Translations under genes and position numbers: made by a program
Shown here: positions 20,676 to 32,557 of the stretch, in pieces
How the letters are laid out: the number at the start of each line of letters is the position of its first letter
Position numbering within the stretch: position 1 is the first letter of the stretch
Source: Actinernus sp. WN-2022
Taxonomy: Eukaryota > Cnidaria > Anthozoa > Actiniaria > Actinernidae
Assembly (NCBI GenBank): GCA_030867875.1
Contig: JAOWCC010000028.1
Location: 62,001-126,000, forward strand
Direction of reading: 5' to 3'
Length of the DNA: 64,000 nt
The notes under the pieces: model-generated
Databases searched by the model: none
What the model was told of the DNA's origin: nothing
The model's input: only the letters and a program-made list of their open reading frames with translations

Positions 20676-22340
20676 GTCAGAATTACGGATTTGTGCAGTG
20701 CGGTATAAATGTTCTAGTTAATTTTCTATTCTTCGTTTTCAGTCCTTTATTTTGCACGTTGCATGGCATGTACTGCCGTGAGTTTGGCACATGTGTTGCC
20801 GTGAGCTTCCGTGCTGGCCTCACAAATACAGATTTGTACAGTGCCGCGTAATGTCCTGATTCGTTTTTCTATTCTTCGCTTTAGTATTCTATTTTCCACG
20901 TTTTGGCATGCTCTGCCGTGAGTTTAGTACTTGTGTTGCCATATCTTTTCCTTTTGGATTTTATATCTAGATATTTGCTTTGACATATGGGCACCACTGT
21001 TATGCACTATTACGTAGTGTTCGGAAGTTGATACATGGTCGTTATACGTGTTTGCCTCACGGTCAAGGATTCCTACGATATTATTGATGTTCCTCGGTTA
21101 GTGCTTTCTCCTGGTCGTTCGACTTGTTATTTATTTGCACACTACCATTTTAGTATGGGTTTTTGTGAGTTTACCATGGGTGCTTGTTTCTCGAGTACAA
21201 GTGTGTTTTTGTGGAGCATTGTTTCAATTTACATAAGTTAGCTTTCTCTGTTCCATTATAACTTTATTTGCAGTGCACGTTGTATGTGTCGTTACGACCA
21301 TTTCGTGCCCGGGCTTAACTTACCATAAGGAGTTTGGGACTAAGTGTTATTGTCATCATACGTTTAGCATGTAGTTTGCCATGAGCCTATTGTTCCTCAT
21401 GCATTTTTTCTCGCTTAACGCTTATACAGGTTTTACTAGTTGGTTCGCCTTTCATGATTTAGTTTTTATTCCCCATTCATCCGTACGTTTGGAATCAGTT
21501 GCCAGAGTAATTCGCGCACACGTGCTCCATTTGTGCCGTGCTGTTTTTATTCGATGGGTTAGTCTTTATGTTCTATTTGTTTTATTTCATTCCTTTTGGG
21601 AGTATATGTATTGTAGCGTTTATGCTGTCTAGTACCCCTCCGCCCACCACCCCTTCTCCATAACCTCCCACACCCCGCCCTGTTCCCCATGGTAGCGTGA
21701 AAGGGATACTAATTCCCTAGTCGGATTACTGACGCTCAGGCTGCCATCCCCTGGGTTTCCCGCGTCCCCACATTACACTGCAATTAACCCGGCTTGCCTC
21801 TGGCCGCTCTTCTGGTCGTGCTCCCCAGGGGATGGCACCCTCTCTCCCTTCCCCTTCCCAGTTTCCAGCCTTACTCCATGCCGGTTTGTTTGTCCTTTAC
21901 TCTGGATGGTGCCGCCACTGTATTGACCTACAGAATAGTCCTGCTAGTTATTAGTTTGTTGGGCGGACATCATGAGTCATGTGGGCTGGCACAATACCCA
22001 CACCACATCCTATTACTTGATGCCGGCCCAATTCCTACTCCCTGGACTGTACGACTGAGTTGCTTTCCGCTGGGGTACCCTTACCGCTGGCTCCTCTTCT
22101 ATCTACTCCGACATAACACCTTGAATGACTACGTCAATGCCTTTCCTTCCCCGGCCTCGAATTCAGTTTACTTCGTTTGATACTCGCATAAACTGCTTAT
22201 CCCGTATAAGTCGGGGTGTGGTGAGTATGCATGGGTGTTTTGAGTATGGGTGTTCTCCCTAGCTGGCCGGGGGTACGAGTCATGGAGTTCCCTGATCTCG
22301 CGCGACAATGCCCATTCTTATTGCACGAGCTGAAATAGGA
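20676..22340 (+). other. Repetitive non-coding region with dispersed repeat
   Basis: Contains degenerate duplicates (GCCGTGAGTTTGGCAC / GCCGTGAGTTTAGTAC around 20770-20940). A segment at about 21400-21680 recurs in direct orientation at 47736-48020. Plus-strand open stretches (21035-21241, 21381-21632, 21794-22180) show no recognisable domain. The position suggests the 3' non-coding region of the tyrosine-recombinase element. Confidence 0.4.
21400..21680 (+). repeat. Dispersed repeat, copy 1 (partner 47736-48020)
   Basis: About 280 bp, including GGTTCGCCTTTCATGATT and AGTAATTCGCGCACACG, is about 95 percent identical by eye to 47736-48020. The far copy carries a short extra segment near its start. 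Confidence 0.9.
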
Positions 22341-23651
22341 TACTAACGGCTTCTAATTGCGGACCATTGTGTTTTCTTTGTGTTAGAGGTGTGATCGTTT
22401 TCCCTTGGTATGTGTGACGTACGTATGGGGAAATTTGCACTGAATTGAGCCGCCACACAATATAGATTTTTCAGCAGAAAATCGAACATGGAGACTAATT
22501 TTCTCCTCATAGAAGCGCAACACAGAAAAATAAAATAGCAGAACTTATTTCTTTCGAATACATCTTTGTAAAGACGTTGGGTTGTTTTAGGGTTGAGTTC
22601 CCCTTTAAGCATTTAGTGTTATTCCAAAACTTATTGATTTGATACAGAGTTTGGAAACAAATGGTATAGACTCACCTTCAATCAATGAAAGCCGATCTGG
22701 AAAAAAATGGCGAAATATGCTGGCTCTAGCATATGCTAGCTTCGAAGCTCTTCTGATGATACTTTTAGTTTAGGTCAGATTAATATAAATAACGCCGACA
22801 CAACCAGCAGTCTGTATCATTAATTAAAAATTGGTTAGTTTTATTATTATTATTACATAATGAATAGCTCATACAGTACACGGATGGTGTGATGGTGGAA
22901 ACATGAAAATGTTTGCCGGTTTGGGAAAGACTTAAATATATTACGTATTCATTTTCCACATGAAATAGTTATTTTCTAATGTGAAGTTCTATTTTATTTT
23001 AAATACCGAGAAAGCTTGGTAGACATTGAAACTGTTGTGCAACTGAACCACCAGTGAAATATTTATAAGCAGTAAAAGGCATTCATAACACCATGTCATT
23101 TTAAATTATAGCGGTGTGTTTTAATATCTAACTGAGAGACGTGCTTAAGATTTTCCCAAGGTACGAAAGAGAGGAAATTGTTGGATGTTTATGCTGTAAC
23201 AGATAACAGTTTACGGCGGATAGTTCAAGGCGATCACCCTTTCAAGTGTTAAGCTTCGGGCAACAGACTTGACATTGGCATTGTTTTTCCCTGTTGTGGT
23301 ATCCAAGTTTAGCCAGAGATAGACTAATTAACAGCCGGTGGTGTAATTTGCCAACATGTATGATAATTATTATAAAGACCATAAAGTAATGGTCTAGATA
23401 AGAATAGTGCTCTACGGCAAGGAATGTTAAAAGGTGTTAATTTTCTATTATTCTTTCTCGTAATTTCATTGGTTGATACTTATAAATTCAATAGAAACCC
23501 ATCGAAATAATGCATTTTCATTCGATATTTTTTGTGGTTTAAATTTATTTTGTGATCAAACTAACTATATGGTTTAATTTCGAAGAATATCGTGTGTGGG
23601 GAAAGTTCTCAAATTTGCGATTCAAAAATCCTTTGTTTTCTCTATATATCC
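22341..23651. other. No supported gene
   Basis: AT-rich. A minus-strand open frame at 22343-22612 has no recognisable features. No repeats of note. Confidence 0.5.
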
Positions 23652-23832
23652 GATCACAGGCAGCCCAAGCTCTGTATTTGCACTGTGTGACTATTATTTC
23701 ACAAAATTCTCAGATAAAGAAAATAAACTTACCTTAAGAGTTTGTTGTTGTCCTGTTGTTTCTCTGGGGTCTAGAAATGGCGGTTATGGGGCATTTCTCT
23801 CACTTTGGGTTTTTCTCTCTTCTCTGTCTTAA

Positions 23833-25498
23833 GGTTACCGTATACCTTCGCGGGTGTCTCTCGCAAATAAAATCGCACGCGCATCATTTTGAAGGAAAGT
23901 ATAGAAACCTATATATCACTGGAAAGATTATATAATGTAGAATGCGCTGAAATGTTTTTTCTTGCACAAATATTACATTTTCAGTAAATGCTAAGGCAAC
24001 AAACGCAAAAAAGACGAGTCTCACAGAAGTGAATTTATGTCCCTCCGCGTTCGCGCCTACGGACGATTCGGCTGCATAATGTCAATCAGCACATGATGGC
24101 CTGTCAAAGTGTGTGAGCGTTTTTTAATATTTTACTTTCTTCAAATGCAATTCATCTTCAAAGTTTCAATCGAAATAGTTTCTGTGTTTCATCACGGCAA
24201 GTACTCTTATAAGAAAAATAATTAAAATATCGCTAAACGCTCACACGCTTTGGTTCATATGTAGCTCCTCTAACACTAGGCCAAGTTTCATCAAGATCTG
24301 ACAAGTCTTCATACCCTATAAATTCATCCAAAGACAGTGAATACGCATAAAAATCTATCGGTGTTTTTGGCTTCTGAAGGTTAGGAAACACATCACACCT
24401 CATCAAAGCAAACGTCAACACTTAAACCAACCAGCCAATTATATGTAAGGATCCCCGGACCTTATGAATCAAGTCCAGAAATTCGCGGGAAATTAGTACG
24501 TGGCTCAAATTGCATAAGAAACATACATACTAATGTCGTGTCACAAATATTCAAAAGAGCGTTGTGTTATAGCCAAAACTAGAGATAATGCACAAAAGGA
24601 GAAAAAGAAAGGTAAATCAACGGGTTGTACCAAGATGGGAGAGGGCCGGATATCGAAAACTAAACCGCGTCGAAAGGCAACGCCGCAAACAACAGCGAAG
24701 GGAAAAGCGAGTAGCAGGCAACGTTGATCCTAAACCTGCTATGTTAGCTGCGATGATTCCTTCAGTTCCGCAAAATCGACAGGCTTAACTTCGCTCAAGT
24801 TCACGATTTAGAACTCCTGGATTGACCACGGCCCAGGTTGGAAACTGCGAGTCACCCAAGACATTAGAATCGGAGTCGGATGCGGACTCGCTGCTACTCT
24901 CTGAATCTTCCGTCTCTTTTCTTGTACCTGGCAAAAGTTTAAGCCTACTAGCTGAACAGCTTTCCGTCGGAGTTGTAGCAGTACTAATAGAACTCGAAGT
25001 GGGAGTCGTCGAACATGAAGGCTGTTCGAACCAAGAGCCTTTGTCGCTTTCCGCGAGCATCACTTTCTTCTCCGTATTGAAACTTTGCTCCTTCTCGAGC
25101 TCATTCTCTTGAAACTTCTTGGGGCCTGTCTTCCTTTTTTACCTTTTATCCAAGGATAATTATTTTCTCTTCTAGACATATCCACGATCGATATACCGGT
25201 AAATTAAACGCTATAAAATCACTGAACACACGAGTCACGGCTCACTGTGAGTCTGAAGCTCCGGATGTAGTTTCCCGCAAAAATCAGCGGGGTGCCTGTG
25301 GCACGTAATGGGATCAGAGGGATTTATGACGCCTAAGCGATTTATTTACTTTCCTTCAAATTACGTTTTTTTCTAATATCTCGCAAACTTTTGCATGTTT
25401 AAAAACATTTTTTTAGGAAAGATGAAGATCAATCCATGAATTTCAAAAGAATCAAAAAATATTTTTTTGAAGAAAACAGGCCGCGAAGGTCGGTAACC
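23833..25498. mobile_element. 1.67-kb element flanked by TTAA
   Basis: Imperfect inverted ends (GGTTACCGTATACCTTCG left; GGTTACCGACCTTCGCGG from the right) sit exactly between TTAA at 23829-23832 and TTAA at 25499-25502. TTAA duplication is the hallmark of piggyBac (also Kolobok) elements. No transposase catalytic domain is visible; only short ORFs are present, so this looks non-autonomous or internally deleted. Confidence 0.8.
24785..25063 (-). CDS. Ser/Thr-rich acidic ORF inside the TTAA element
   Basis: A 92-codon minus-strand ORF rich in Ser, Thr, Glu and Asp (for example SESSSESASDSDSNVLGDSQ). It resembles a disordered acidic region, as often precedes transposase domains, but nothing diagnostic is present and no catalytic domain follows. 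It may be the remnant N-terminus of the element's transposase or a chance ORF. Confidence 0.3.
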   Translation of the reverse strand: MMLAESDKGSWFEQPSCSTTPTSSSISTATTPTESCSASRLKLLPGTRKETEDSESSSESASDSDSNVLGDSQFPTWAVVNPGVLNRELERS

Positions 25499-26573
25499 TT
25501 AAATAAAGGAAAGGCTGCACACTCCAATTCAAACCACGCGGCACTTGAGGCCGATTTTTCCCACGAAAACCCATCCGATAGGCGTAATTTCCTCCGTCAG
25601 GTGAAAGGTATAGATAGTTTTTCTTACCCCAGAAGTTTACAGACTTGAGCAATCATTATCCTATCTCTTCCAAATGAACTCATTTCTTTGAAAAAGCCCT
25701 CTCATTCTTCGTCAGAAACTACGTGTTTGCTGCTATTCGGTCGTGACCGTGGCAAACTCGGCTTTGTAGCCTGGTAGAGAGCTTAAGCATCAACGACGGC
25801 GACGGCAGCGAGGACGGGACCTAGAAAAATGTTTTCTACCGAAATGTGATGCTTACTATTTCCTTCGTTCGCCTTTAATTACTTTTCACATTCATATCTT
25901 CGAAAAATATGACAAGCATAGAGTTCCGTTCACGCCGAAAGAAAAACGGAGTGACTTACTTTATACGTTGGCGTTCTCTTGTAAACGTAAAATGTGGGGT
26001 TTTCACGTTCTGTTTTTCCAGACAACGGTTGAAATGTAGGTGACTGCGTGCATTCCCACGTGCAGTTATTGTATTTTGCAATTAAGGCTATTGTTTCATG
26101 CCGTCGTCCTAGACGTTGCCGTCGTGGTTGCTTAAGCTCTCAATTGCCACGGTCATGACCGAATAGCAGCAAACACGTAGTTTCTGACGAAGAATGAGAG
26201 GGCTTTTTCAAAGAAATGAGTTCATTTGGAAGAGTTAGGATAATGATTTCTCAAGTCTGTAAACTTCTGGGGTAAGAAAAACTATCTACCTTTCACCTGA
26301 CGGAGGAAATTACGCCTATCGGATGGGTTTTCGTGGGAAAATCGGCCTCAAGTGCGCAGTGGTTTGAATTGGAGTGTGCAGCCTTTCCTTTATTTAAGAC
26401 AGAGAAGAGAGAAAAACCCAAAGTGAGAGAAATGCCCCATAACCGCCATTTCTAGACCCCAGAGAAACAATAGGACAACAACAAACTCTTAAGGTAAGTT
26501 TATTTTCTTTATCTGAGAATTTTGTGAAATAATAGTCACACAGTGCAAATACAGAGCTTGGGCTGCCTGTGAT

Positions 26574-27430
26574 CCGATTGGCTGGATGGTGGCTTCTCTG
26601 TGTTTTCACAGGAAAAAGAGCCAATAGCATAAAAAAATACTTTATTTTCGATATGTAGTAGGGACTGTAGATACCTCCTAAAGCACTTATAAGGCATATT
26701 CAAGCAAAATCGTATGTGGGGGAGGCTTAATTGCCGCAGAACAATGGATTCTACTACAGTTCTTATCTGGACCATTACTTAATCAATTTGGATGAGGGGC
26801 ACTGGACGAATTTTACTATAGTAAATAAAGCGGATTTACTATAGTTAACGGCATCCTCATAGTGTCCTCAGTGTGACATGCTGGTTTACTGTAGTAAACT
26901 CAACTACGACAACGGCGGCGGGAAGGAGATAAACCAAGTCTCTAGTCAGGATTTCGTCTTTTTCGAGACAGGATCGGAGTCAGGATTTCGAGACAGGTTT
27001 CCAAAAGATTATAATTATTTAATCACATACAAAGGGGGCTATTATATCTTAGATATTTACTTCCATTTTAGTTTACACTCCAATTTCAGTGTGTTCGAGA
27101 GCCGTGTTAGGACATAATTCGTATTTTTTTCTATCCAAAAAAGAAGCAATAATAAGATTCCCAGTCATATCAGTAATGCTGAATATTAAGAACTGTTGCT
27201 GGGGGAGATGTAAGATTGAATCTAGATGTGAAACCTTGATAAATCGCTCAAAGAGATTTAATCTCTCAGAGATGTATATCTAGAGCCATTAGAGGTTTTT
27301 CATCTTTTCTTGGCCATTTCGATGGAGCTTTTCCGTTCCAAAACCTTCACAGGGAATGCAGTGAGAAATGTCATCGCTGGATAAATGTTTGTACAGGAGA
27401 CCTCAAAAGCACACAACAACGAGACAACTA
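26574..27430. other. No gene; short palindromes
   Basis: Contains the palindromes TTTACTATAGTAAA (about 26811) and GTTTACTGTAGTAAAC (about 26884). No supported gene. Confidence 0.5.
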
Positions 27431-27432
27431 CA

Positions 27433-27600
27433 ATCACAGGCAACCCAAGCTCTAATTGTGTGTATTTGTCAGTATAATATACTAAACGGGGAAAATCACG
27501 AATTTTACTACTATTGATAGGTTAAAATCAACTGAAATAAACGTACCTTTGCTCTATTTGTTGTCTTTTGTGGTTTATTAGCGCAGCCCAAATCACTCAA
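27433..27600 (+). repeat. Divergent copy of the foldback terminus
   Basis: ATCACAGGCAACCCAAGCTC followed by AAATAAACGTACCTT at similar spacing matches the outer end of the left foldback arm (23652 onward) in the same orientation, with clear divergence. Probably a solo or decayed relative. Confidence 0.5.
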
Positions 27601-27701
27601 GACACTTTAATTGACTTATTGTATTAAGCAATTTCTGTAATGTTCTGACTTGTATACAGCTCTTTGGAAAGCAATGTCCACTTAACTAAATACTCTCCTA
27701 A

Positions 27702-27747
27702 TTGCTATGTGCAATACTAATTGTTATACGCTAAACTTAAAAGCTAT
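27702..27747 (+). repeat. 46-bp direct repeat flanking the arrays, left
   Basis: Starts TTGCTATGTGCAATACTAAT and ends AAGCTAT. It matches 32558-32603 at 44 of 46 positions in direct orientation. The two copies bracket both tandem arrays. Confidence 0.92.
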
Positions 27748-27759
27748 ATATATATATAT

Positions 27760-30700
27760 CTAGCATGTTTTCACAAAAGGGGGTTTTAGGTTCTAGGGCT
27801 CCTTTTGTGGAAACAGCGTAGATCTTGTGTGCCTTTAAGCTTTAAAAGCCAGTTACTCGTGTTTTTGCCGCTTTCTTGAAAGGGCAAATGACAGTTTACG
27901 ACTTTTCTGGCCTTTCTTTCCAATAATTGATCTGTAGGTATTTTATGAGGGTGGTGTGGGGTGGGGAGGAGTAGTTCAAAAAATTTCGCGAAAAACCAAC
28001 TTTGCCTGACGTATGGCGCAACGATTTGCTTAGTGAAAGATGTACATTTTCCACTAGGTCTGAGAAAAAAGGTGCATTTTTGGGATCAAAACGTTGAAAA
28101 GTGAGTTACTGGCTTTTAAAGCCAACAAGTACGCATTAATTTACTTGTGTAACCTAAATTTCAAAGTGGCGCCATTTCTCGACCTTTTAATGGATTTCGA
28201 TGCACTATACGGCAATACAACGGCCTCTTCCTGTACTTTCAGACTGGCGTGCCAGTTTTGCCCTATTTGGAGTAGAAAATCCGAAAATGTGTTTTTTTGT
28301 AACCTAACCTTAATCTCTCAAAGTTACTTGTGTACCCTAATATCTTCAAAGTGGCGCCATTTCTCGAGCTTTCAATGGATTTCGATGCACTATACGGCAA
28401 TACAACGTTCTCTTCATGTAGATTGCGTTTAATGGATGGAAGTTTCCTGTATTTTGAGTAACAATACCAGAAAATGGCCTTTTTCTAACCTAAGCATAAC
28501 CTCTAGGTCTCAAATAAAGAAATTATGGGATAGATCTCACACAAGTAAATTATGGGATAGAAAGGCCATTAAAGTCTTCAACTGTCATTTGCCGTTTCAA
28601 GAAAACGGCAAAAACACGAGTTACTGGCTTTTAAAGCTAAAGGCACACAAGATCTAGCATGTTTTCACAAAAGGGGGTTTTAGGTTCTAGGGCTCCTTTT
28701 GTGGAAACAGCGTAGATCTTGTGTGCCTTTAAGCTTTAAAAGCCAGTTACTCGTGTTTTTGCCGCTTTCTTGAAAGGGCAAATGACAGTTTACGACTTTT
28801 CTGGCCTTTCTTTCCAATAATTGATCTGTAGGTATTTTATGAGGGTGGTGTGGGGTGGGGAGGAGTAGTTCAAAAAATTTCGCGAAAAACCAACTTTGCC
28901 TGACGTATGGCGCAACGATTTGCTTAGTGAAAGATGTACATTTTCCACTAGGTCTGAGAAAAAAGGTGCATTTTTGGGATCAAAACGTTGAAAAGTGAGT
29001 TACTGGCTTTTAAAGCCAACAAGTACGCATTAATTTACTTGTGTAACCTAAATTTCAAAGTGGCGCCATTTCTCGACCTTTTAATGGATTTCGATGCACT
29101 ATACGGCAATACAACGGCCTCTTCCTGTACTTTCAGACTGGCGTGCCAGTTTTGCCCTATTTGGAGTAGAAAATCCGAAAATGTGTTTTTTTGTAACCTA
29201 ACCTTAATCTCTCAAAGTTACTTGTGTACCCTAATATCTTCAAAGTGGCGCCATTTCTCGAGCTTTCAATGGATTTCGATGCACTATACGGCAATACAAC
29301 GTTCTCTTCATGTAGATTGCGTTTAATGGATGGAAGTTTCCTGTATTTTGAGTAACAATACCAGAAAATGGCCTTTTTCTAACCTAAGCATAACCTCTAG
29401 GTCTCAAATAAAGAAATTATGGGATAGATCTCACACAAGTAAATTATGGGATAGAAAGGCCATTAAAGTCTTCAACTGTCATTTGCCGTTTCAAGAAAAC
29501 GGCAAAAACACGAGTTACTGGCTTTTAAAGCTAAAGGCACACAAGATCTAGCATGTTTTCACAAAAGGGGGTTTTAGGTTCTAGGGCTCCTTTTGTGGAA
29601 ACAGCGTAGATCTTGTGTGCCTTTAAGCTTTAAAAGCCAGTTACTCGTGTTTTTGCCGCTTTCTTGAAAGGGCAAATGACAGTTTACGACTTTTCTGGCC
29701 TTTCTTTCCAATAATTGATCTGTAGGTATTTTATGAGGGTGGTGTGGGGTGGGGAGGAGTAGTTCAAAAAATTTCGCGAAAAACCAACTTTGCCTGACGT
29801 ATGGCGCAACGATTTGCTTAGTGAAAGATGTACATTTTCCACTAGGTCTGAGAAAAAAGGTGCATTTTTGGGATCAAAACGTTGAAAAGTGAGTTACTGG
29901 CTTTTAAAGCCAACAAGTACGCATTAATTTACTTGTGTAACCTAAATTTCAAAGTGGCGCCATTTCTCGACCTTTTAATGGATTTCGATGCACTATACGG
30001 CAATACAACGGCCTCTTCCTGTACTTTCAGACTGGCGTGCCAGTTTTGCCCTATTTGGAGTAGAAAATCCGAAAATGTGTTTTTTTGTAACCTAACCTTA
30101 ATCTCTCAAAGTTACTTGTGTACCCTAATATCTTCAAAGTGGCGCCATTTCTCGAGCTTTCAATGGATTTCGATGCACTATACGGCAATACAACGTTCTC
30201 TTCATGTAGATTGCGTTTAATGGATGGAAGTTTCCTGTATTTTGAGTAACAATACCAGAAAATGGCCTTTTTCTAACCTAAGCATAACCTCTAGGTCTCA
30301 AATAAAGAAATTATGGGATAGATCTCACACAAGTAAATTATGGGATAGAAAGGCCATTAAAGTCTTCAACTGTCATTTGCCGTTTCAAGAAAACGGCAAA
30401 AACACGAGTTACTGGCTTTTAAAGCTAAAGGCACACAAGATCTAGCATGTTTTCACAAAAGGGGGTTTTAGGTTCTAGGGCTCCTTTTGTGGAAACAGCG
30501 TAGATCTTGTGTGCCTTTAAGCTTTAAAAGCCAGTTACTCGTGTTTTTGCCGCTTTCTTGAAAGGGCAAATGACAGTTTACGACTTTTCTGGCCTTTCTT
30601 TCCAATAATTGATCTGTAGGTATTTTATGAGGGTGGTGTGGGGTGGGGAGGAGTAGTTCAAAAAATTTCGCGAAAAACCAACTTTGCCTGACGTATGGCG

Positions 30701-31399
30701 CAACGATTTGCTTAGTGAAAGATGTACATTTTCCACTAGGTCTGAGAAAAAAGGTGCATTTTTGGGATCAAAACGTTGAAAAGTGAGTTACTGGCTTTTA
30801 AAGCCAACAAGTACGCATTAATTTACTTGTGTAACCTAAATTTCAAAGTGGCGCCATTTCTCGACCTTTTAATGGATTTCGATGCACTATACGGCAATAC
30901 AACGGCCTCTTCCTGTACTTTCAGACTGGCGTGCCAGTTTTGCCCTATTTGGAGTAGAAAATCCGAAAATGTGTTTTTTTGTAACCTAACCTTAATCTCT
31001 CAAAGTTACTTGTGTACCCTAATATCTTCAAAGTGGCGCCATTTCTCGAGCTTTCAATGGATTTCGATGCACTATACGGCAATACAACGTTCTCTTCATG
31101 TAGATTGCGTTTAATGGATGGAAGTTTCCTGTATTTTGAGTAACAATACCAGAAAATGGCCTTTTTCTAACCTAAGCATAACCTCTAGGTCTCAAATAAA
31201 GAAATTATGGGATAGATCTCACACAAGTAAATTATGGGATAGAAAGGCCATTAAAGTCTTCAACTGTCATTTGCCGTTTCAAGAAAACGGCAAAAACACG
31301 AGTTACTGGCTTTTAAAGCTAAAGGCACACAAGATCTAGCATGTTTTCACAAAAGGGGGTTTTAGGTTCTAGGGCTCCTTTTGTGGAAACAGCGTAGAT
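27760..31399. repeat. Tandem array of four 894-bp palindromic units
   Basis: Four full units begin at 27760, 28654, 29548 and 30442, and a partial one of about 64 bp begins at 31336. By eye the units are identical, down to the same encoded open frames. Each unit is a foldback: an arm starting AGATCTTGTGTGCC (from 27820) faces its complement ending CACACAAGATCT (28655), about 75 bp each. A linker of about 60 bp is itself a hairpin (TGTTTTCACAAAAGG / CCTTTTGTGGAAACA). Inside, a segment of about 95 bp with GGCGCCATTTCTCGA and GATGCACTATACGGCAATAC is directly duplicated. No recognised protein is encoded. Confidence 0.93.
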
Positions 31400-31481
31400 A
31401 TATATATGAAGTATATAGAGAGAAGAGAAACCCGTCCCTAATATAAATAATCAGAATTTTAGGTGAAAGAGAAAATATATA

Positions 31482-31553
31482 AGCCCTGAGTGGGATTCGA
31501 ACCCACGGCCTCGGTACACTAGTCCGATGCGTTAACCACTACACCACCAGGAC
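31482..31553 (-). tRNA. tRNA-like gene, anticodon loop reads AGT (Thr)
   Basis: The minus strand folds as a 72-nt cloverleaf: acceptor GTCCTGG/TCAGGGC with two G-U pairs, D-arm GTGT/ACGC with loop AGTGGTTA, anticodon arm TCGGA/ACCGA with loop CTAGTGT, four-base variable region, and T-arm GTGGG/CCCAC with loop TTCGAAT. Internal promoter box A (TGGTGTAGTGG) and box B (GGTTCGAATCC) match consensus. A T4 terminator lies about 7 nt downstream (31472-31475). Oddities are an A-A mismatch closing the anticodon loop and G rather than A after the anticodon, so it may be a tRNA-derived repeat rather than a decoding tRNA. Confidence 0.7.
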
Positions 31554-31841
31554 GACCACGCTGGAAACGCAGCCGACTTTGGGTTATGTGGACCGTGAGT
31601 TTTCCCAGGCATTTTCTCTTTCGGGTGCGGGACGGGAAAGCCCATAACTTCCAAACTAAGCTTTCAACCTAAGGATCATTAATGATTCACAGGCACATAC
31701 GTCCAACCTAGGAATCGCTCAGCCAGAAGGATCCGAAAGGATTCGAGCTTATAATAAATATATATATGAAGTATATAGAGAGAAGAGAAACCCGTCCCTA
31801 ATATAAATAATCAGAATTTTAGGTGAAAGAGAAAATATATA

Positions 31842-31913
31842 AGCCCTGAGTGGGATTCGAACCCACGGCCTCGGTACACTAGTCCGATGCGTTAACCACT
31901 ACACCACCAGGAC
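31842..31913 (-). tRNA. tRNA-like gene, second copy
   Basis: Identical to the first copy, including the intact A and B boxes and the T4 terminator, exactly 360 bp further on. Confidence 0.7.
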
Positions 31914-32201
31914 GACCACGCTGGAAACGCAGCCGACTTTGGGTTATGTGGACCGTGAGTTTTCCCAGGCATTTTCTCTTTCGGGTGCGGGACGGGAAAG
32001 CCCATAACTTCCAAACTAAGCTTTCAACCTAAGGATCATTAATGATTCACAGGCACATACGTCCAACCTAGGAATCGCTCAGCCAGAAGGATCCGAAAGG
32101 ATTCGAGCTTATAATAAATATATATATGAAGTATATAGAGAGAAGAGAAACCCGTCCCTAATATAAATAATCAGAATTTTAGGTGAAAGAGAAAATATAT
32201 A

Positions 32202-32273
32202 AGCCCTGAGTGGGATTCGAACCCACGGCCTCGGTACACTAGTCCGATGCGTTAACCACTACACCACCAGGAC
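32202..32273 (-). tRNA. tRNA-like gene, third copy
   Basis: Identical to the other two copies, a further 360 bp on. The partial fourth repeat unit stops before its tRNA-like segment. Confidence 0.7.
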
Positions 32274-32557
32274 GACCACGCTGGAAACGCAGCCGACTTT
32301 GGGTTATGTGGACCGTGAGTTTTCCCAGGCATTTTCTCTTTCGGGTGCGGGACGGGAAAGCCCATAACTTCCAAACTAAGCTTTCAACCTAAGGATCATT
32401 AATGATTCACAGGCACATACGTCCAACCTAGGAATCGCTCAGCCAGAAGGATCCGAAAGGATTCGAGCTTATAATAAATATATATATGAAGTATATAGAG
32501 AGAATAGAAACCCGTCCCTAATATAAATAATCAGAATTATATGCTTAAGAAACTCGG

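Larger units (their letters stand above)
23652..26573. mobile_element. Foldback element with disrupted left arm
   Basis: Left arm 23652-23832 plus 25499-25815 corresponds to right arm 26098-26573 in inverted orientation. The outer end reads ATCACAGGCAGCCCAAGCTC on the left and its complement on the right. The inner arms run to GACGGCGACGGCAGCGAGGA (left) around a spacer of about 280 bp. The arms total about 480 bp each. The left arm is split at a TTAA by the element at 23833-25498; the right arm keeps the uninterrupted TTAA at 26394-26397. A 22-bp stretch near 25763-25785 is an arm-specific insertion. Confidence 0.85.
31401..32537. repeat. Tandem array of 360-bp units with tRNA-like genes
   Basis: Three full 360-bp units (starting about 31401, 31761, 32121) and a partial fourth of about 57 bp. 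They are identical by eye except for one substitution in the partial unit (AGAGAATAG). Each full unit contains one minus-strand tRNA-like gene. The array directly follows the 894-bp array, joined through a short ATATAT run. Confidence 0.93.

Noticed and set aside
24533..24788. Basic Lys/Arg-rich ORFs on the plus strand
   Set aside because: Two overlapping frames are both basic, which reflects base composition rather than a gene; no domain.
28094..31339. Four repeated pairs of ORFs (112 and 73 codons) as a gene family
   Set aside because: They are identical because the 894-bp unit is copied; they have no recognisable domain, and one overlaps a foldback arm.
27760..32537. CRISPR array
   Set aside because: Units of 894 and 360 bp are full tandem copies without unique spacers, in a eukaryotic context.
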